From positions 77,009 through 141,008 of the forward strand of contig CAYRIO010000008.1 in the NCBI GenBank assembly GCA_964424355.1: a DNA stretch of 64,000 nt. Direction: 5' to 3'. The DNA comes from CAZEHS01 sp964424355. GTDB lineage: Bacteria; Bacillota; Clostridia; Peptostreptococcales; Acidaminobacteraceae. Within the stretch, counting starts at the first letter, position 1. Each line of letters opens with the position of its first letter. The position numbers and the translations under genes were made by a program. Positions 60,685 to 64,000 of this stretch are shown in pieces. The notes beneath the pieces were generated by a model. That model did not search any database, was not told where the DNA came from, and saw nothing but the letters and a program-made list of their open reading frames with translations.

Positions 60685-61652
60685 TACAGACGCTTCAAAT
60701 CGGATCGCTTCATTTAAACAGCAATATCCTCCTGGGCCCTATGGCTGGTGTAACGGACAGCCCATTCCGCAGAATTTGCAGAGAAGCAGGCTGTGGGCTC
60801 CTTTTCACAGAAATGATCAGCGCCAAGGGACTCTTCTATAAGGACGAAAAAACCCGCAGGCTGATGAACTTCACGCCTGAAGAAGATCCCATCGGTATCC
60901 AGATATTCGGATCCGAACCGGCGGTCTTCGATTCGGTCGTACCGGAGCTGGATACCTTGGGCTTCAGCGTCATCGACCTGAACCTGGGGTGCCCGGCCCC
61001 CAAAATCGTCAAGAATGGCGATGGCTCCGCCCTGATGAAGGATCCAAAGCTGGCGGAATCGGTGATTCGTTCCGTTGTCAGGAATACATCTTTGCCGGTG
61101 ATGGTGAAAATCCGAAAGGGGTGGGATGAGAATTCCGTCAATGCCGTTGAAATCGCCCGGATTGCAGAAGCCTCCGGTGCAGCGGCGGTGACGGTTCACG
61201 GTCGGACCCGGGATCAGTTTTATATGGGAAAGGCAGACTGGAGCATCATTGCCGCAGTCAAAGCGGCCCTGAAGGTTCCCGTTATCGGAAATGGGGATAT
61301 CTTCACACCGGAGGATGCCGAGAATCTGTTCCGGGAAACCGGATGTGATGGCATCATGGTAGCCCGGGGAGCGCAGGGGCGGCCATGGCTGTTCTCTCAG
61401 ATCAATGCCTATCTTTCCGGGACGGCAATCCCGCCGGAACCGGATATCCATCAACGGATCGCCCTGATCACCCGGCATCTGGATGAACTGATCCGTGTTG
61501 AAGGGGAGCATATCGCCGTGCTGGAAATCCGCAAGCATGCATCCTGGTATCTCAAGGGAATTCCAGGGGGCGCACTCGTCAAAACCCGAGTCCATGCTGC
61601 CGCCAATCGTCAGGAAGTATTGGCGTCCCTAAACCTGCTAAAAGGGGCATAA
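60681..61652 (+). CDS. dusB: tRNA-dihydrouridine synthase
   Basis: Reduces uridines in tRNA D-loops with FMN. The 323-residue protein has the FMN-site LGPMAGVTDSPFRRICRE, the catalytic Cys in LNLGCPAPKIVKNGDGSALM, and VTVHGRTRDQFYMGKADW, and IGNGDIFTPEDAENLF and GIMVARGAQGRPWLF. It overlaps coaX (ATGA), pointing to co-transcription. The coaX-dus-greA-lysS order is common in Clostridia. Confidence 0.95.
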   Translation: MIQTLQIGSLHLNSNILLGPMAGVTDSPFRRICREAGCGLLFTEMISAKGLFYKDEKTRRLMNFTPEEDPIGIQIFGSEPAVFDSVVPELDTLGFSVIDLNLGCPAPKIVKNGDGSALMKDPKLAESVIRSVVRNTSLPVMVKIRKGWDENSVNAVEIARIAEASGAAAVTVHGRTRDQFYMGKADWSIIAAVKAALKVPVIGNGDIFTPEDAENLFRETGCDGIMVARGAQGRPWLFSQINAYLSGTAIPPEPDIHQRIALITRHLDELIRVEGEHIAVLEIRKHASWYLKGIPGGALVKTRVHAAANRQEVLASLNLLKGA

Positions 61653-61670
61653 CCCCTGAAAGCCCTTGCC

Positions 61671-61699
61671 TTGACAAGGATGTACAACTAACATATAAT
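61671..61699 (+). promoter_or_regulatory. Consensus sigma-A promoter of greA-lysS
   Basis: Perfect TTGACA (61671-61676), 17-bp spacer, perfect TATAAT (61694-61699). One of the strongest promoters in the window by sequence. Confidence 0.88.
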
Positions 61700-61714
61700 A
61701 ATCGCATAGCTTGG

Positions 61715-61730
61715 GCACTGGAAACAGTGC
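61715..61730 (+). other. Hairpin with GNRA-type tetraloop at the 5' end of the greA transcript
   Basis: GCACTG-GAAA-CAGTGC, a perfect 6-bp stem with a GAAA loop, begins about 9-10 nt after the expected transcription start. It may stabilise the mRNA or limit elongation; no function is known from sequence. Confidence 0.5.
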
Positions 61731-61794
61731 TATTGTGCTACATGCGGCTAATTGCAAAGGTTTTAGACCATTCATAAAGGGGCGGGAGTCTATC

Positions 61795-62268
61795 GTGAGC
61801 AAAGAATACTTAATGACCCAGGAAGGTCTCCAGAAACTCGAAAACGAACTGGAATATCTTAAAATTGTCCGAAGAAAAGAAGTGGCGGAGAAGATTAAAG
61901 AGGCCCTTTCCTTCGGGGATATCAGCGAAAATGCAGAATACGATGAAGCTAAAAACGAGCAGGCGGATCTGGAAAAACGGATTGCCAAGCTTGAGAACAT
62001 GGTCCGTAATGCGGTCCTCATCGACGAGACCCAGGTAACCACCGATGAAATCAACGTCGGTTGCCGCGTGCGGCTCTTGGAAGTCGACGAAGACGAAGAA
62101 ACAGAATACATGATCGTCGGTGCCACAGAAGCGGATCCATTCGACAAGAAGATTTCCAATGAATCACCCGTGGGCATGGCTCTGATCGGGAAAAAAATGG
62201 GTGATATCGTGGATGTCATTGTGCCGGACGGCATTGTAAAATATCAGGTGTTATCGATCGAGCGGTAA
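61795..62268 (+). CDS. greA: Transcription elongation factor GreA
   Basis: Rescues backtracked RNA polymerase by promoting transcript cleavage. The 157-residue protein has the N-terminal coiled coil with the functional tip SFGDISENAEYDEAKNEQ, and a C-terminal FKBP-like domain (SPVGMALIGKKMGDIV). GTG 61795 follows GGGGCGGGAG at a slightly long spacing; no ATG is better placed. lysS follows 21 nt later. Confidence 0.95.
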   Translation: MSKEYLMTQEGLQKLENELEYLKIVRRKEVAEKIKEALSFGDISENAEYDEAKNEQADLEKRIAKLENMVRNAVLIDETQVTTDEINVGCRVRLLEVDEDEETEYMIVGATEADPFDKKISNESPVGMALIGKKMGDIVDVIVPDGIVKYQVLSIER

Positions 62269-62289
62269 AGCACAGACGGAGGGATAGGC

Positions 62290-63762
62290 ATGGAATACGA
62301 AGAAAATCTCAACGATCTTCTCCGGGTCCGCAGAGAAAAACTGACGCGTCTCAGAGAAGAAGGGAAAGACCCTTTCAAAATTGAAAGGTATGACCGTACA
62401 GCTTTCAGCACAGACATACACAAGAATTTTGAAGAAATGGACGGCAAGGATGTCAAGGTGGCCGGTCGGATCATGGCGAAACGAACCATGGGCAAGGCTG
62501 TCTTCATTGATATCCAGGACAGCGAAGGCCGGATTCAGTCCTATGTAAGAGCGGATGCCATCGGGGACGAATCCTTTGACACCTTCGTTACGTACGACAT
62601 CGGGGATATCGTCGGTGTTGCCGGAACCGTGTTTAAAACACAAAAGGATGAGATTTCCGTCCGTGCACAGTCCGTTGTGCTGCTCTGTAAATCCCTCCAG
62701 GTCCTGCCTGAAAAATTCCACGGACTTAAGGATCCAGAGCTTCGCTACCGCCAGCGCTACGTAGATCTGATCGTTAATCCCGAAGTGAAACAGACATTCA
62801 TGGCGCGAAACAAGATTGTCCGGGCAGTCCGGGAATTCTTGGAGGACAGGGGCTATCTGGAAGTAGAGACCCCAATCCTGACCACCCTGGCAGGGGGAGC
62901 CAGCGCCAGACCCTTCGTGACTCACCACAACACCCTGGATATCGACATGTACATGCGGATTGCCAATGAACTCTACCTGAAGCGTCTGATTGTCGGCGGC
63001 TTCGATAAGGTTTACGAAATGGGCAAAATGTTCCGCAATGAAGGGATCTCCTACAAGCATAATCCGGAGTATACCGCCATGGAACTGTATGCGGCTTACG
63101 AAGACTATACGGATATGATGGATATCACGGAGAATCTTGTAGCTCACTGCGCCATCGCTGTACATGGCACTGCAAAGATCACATTCCAAGGAAAAGAACT
63201 GGATCTCACACCGCCCTGGCGCCGTGTATCCATGCATGACCTTGTCGAAGAAAAAACCGGGGTCAATTTCTACGCCCTTACATTAGAAGAAGCCCGGGTC
63301 AAAGCCAAGGAACTCCACATCGACTTTGAACCTTACTGGACCAACGGTCACTTCGTGAATGCGGCATTTGAAGCGTTCTGCGAATCCGACCTGATCCAAC
63401 CGACCTTTGTCATGCACCACCCCGTTGAGGTATCTCCCTTGGCTAAGCGGAATCCTGAGAACCCGGCTATCACAAACCGATTCGAAGCCTTCGTAAACAC
63501 CTGGGAGATTGCCAACGCATTCTCTGAACTCAACGATGCCATCGATCAGCGCGGGCGTTTTGAAGACCAGATGATTGCCCGGGAAGCAGGAGACGATGAA
63601 GCTCAGGTCATCGACTACGATTTCCTCAACGCGCTTGAAGTGGGGCTTCCTCCCACCGGCGGTCTGGGTGTTGGCATCGATCGTATGATCATGCTGCTCA
63701 CCGATTCCCCCTCCATCCGGGATATCATCCTCTTCCCCACGATGAAGCCACAAGCAGAATAA
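62290..63762 (+). CDS. lysS: Lysyl-tRNA synthetase, class II
   Basis: Charges tRNA-Lys. The 490-residue protein has an OB-fold anticodon-binding domain (KVAGRIMAKRTMGKAVFIDIQDSEGRIQSYV, about residues 55-85). The class II core has RYRQRYVDLIVNPEV, motif 2 MFRNEGISYKHNPEYTAMELYAAYEDY, and motif 3 GLGVGIDRMIML. The length is standard. ATG 62290 follows GGAGGG. It closes the greA operon before the rRNA promoter. Confidence 0.97.
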   Translation: MEYEENLNDLLRVRREKLTRLREEGKDPFKIERYDRTAFSTDIHKNFEEMDGKDVKVAGRIMAKRTMGKAVFIDIQDSEGRIQSYVRADAIGDESFDTFVTYDIGDIVGVAGTVFKTQKDEISVRAQSVVLLCKSLQVLPEKFHGLKDPELRYRQRYVDLIVNPEVKQTFMARNKIVRAVREFLEDRGYLEVETPILTTLAGGASARPFVTHHNTLDIDMYMRIANELYLKRLIVGGFDKVYEMGKMFRNEGISYKHNPEYTAMELYAAYEDYTDMMDITENLVAHCAIAVHGTAKITFQGKELDLTPPWRRVSMHDLVEEKTGVNFYALTLEEARVKAKELHIDFEPYWTNGHFVNAAFEAFCESDLIQPTFVMHHPVEVSPLAKRNPENPAITNRFEAFVNTWEIANAFSELNDAIDQRGRFEDQMIAREAGDDEAQVIDYDFLNALEVGLPPTGGLGVGIDRMIMLLTDSPSIRDIILFPTMKPQAE

Positions 63763-63770
63763 ACAGAATC

Positions 63771-63803
63771 AACGGGTCGACTTTTCGAAGCCGACCCGTT
63801 CTA
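63771..63803 (+). terminator. Terminator-like hairpin after lysS
   Basis: AACGGGTCG pairs with CGACCCGTT; the T run after it is poor. Confidence 0.65.
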
Positions 63804-63911
63804 TTTCATCCTTCGGGACCTTCTAAAGCGAAAGTGATTCCGGACATGTTCTTTGTTATGTTAAGCAAAACGACCATGTTAATTCGAAGTAAAGAAAATG
63901 AGAAGAATGTG

Positions 63912-63940
63912 TTGACATGAACTGTCAGACCTGATATTCT
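63912..63940 (+). promoter_or_regulatory. Strong promoter, probably of an rRNA operon
   Basis: TTGACA (63912-63917), 17-bp spacer, TATTCT (63935-63940). The transcript leader ends the window with GAGATTGAAAACTGAACAA, a sequence of the type found in Firmicute rRNA leaders before 16S. The rRNA gene itself is outside the window. Confidence 0.7.
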
Positions 63941-64000
63941 AATTGAGTCGCCGCAAGCAAACACATCGCGGTGGCCACCTGGAGATTGAAAACTGAACAA

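Noticed and set aside
1..64000. CRISPR arrays, prophage, IS elements and tRNA genes
   Set aside because: No regularly spaced repeats, transposase, integrase or phage structural frames, and no cloverleaf with a T-loop signature were seen on either strand.

Overview
The window is a chromosomal segment of an anaerobic, low-oxygen-adapted Firmicute, most likely of class Clostridia. Three things suggest this. The backbone follows the Bacillus/Clostridium order purR, spoVG, glmU, prs, pth, mfd, mazG, HU, rqcP, divIC, tilS, ftsH. There is a single-chain pyruvate:ferredoxin oxidoreductase, a K+-type membrane pyrophosphatase and a methylmalonyl-CoA module. Strong ribosome binding sites precede almost every gene. 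Sporulation genes that sit in this block in spore formers (spoVT, yabP, yabQ, spoIIE) are absent, so the organism may not sporulate. No phage, IS element, CRISPR array or tRNA gene was seen. The last 100 bases look like the promoter and leader of an rRNA operon.

Region 1-2460: the start of an unknown minus-strand gene, then ogt (O6-alkylguanine-DNA alkyltransferase), whose active-site cysteine codon is TGA. The reading frame is intact on both sides and a SECIS-like hairpin follows, so it is a candidate selenoprotein. Next comes an AT-rich stretch with a small membrane protein and a secreted protein whose best start codon is AUA. Region 2460-7000: a MocR-type regulator with an operator-like palindrome, the ornithine/alanine racemase-like gene it probably controls, a ferritin-like protein and a methyltransferase. 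Region 7000-29600: nifJ, a universal stress protein, a zinc-ribbon protein, an NhaC-type antiporter, degV, truA, corA, hppA, a beta-CASP nuclease, an FAH-family enzyme, two exported wall-related proteins, pyrE, trmB, cls, lspA, an LCP protein and murC.

Region 29600-52700: the conserved housekeeping block, interrupted between prs and pth by two tandem dCache chemoreceptors. Region 52700-58800: split methylmalonyl-CoA mutase (mcmA, mcmB), the chaperone GTPase meaB, the epimerase, then mmdA, an MmdD-like peptide and the biotin carrier mmdC. No membrane beta subunit (mmdB) is present, so the complex is either completed from elsewhere or works as a transcarboxylase. birA, which would biotinylate the carrier, follows immediately. 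Region 58800-64000: birA, coaX, dusB, greA, lysS and the rRNA promoter.

Together the genes suggest an amino-acid or organic-acid fermenter. Pyruvate would be oxidised through ferredoxin, succinyl-CoA and propionyl-CoA would be interconverted, and ion gradients would be linked to pyrophosphate hydrolysis. All assignments come from reading the sequence and recalling family motifs; no database search was run.
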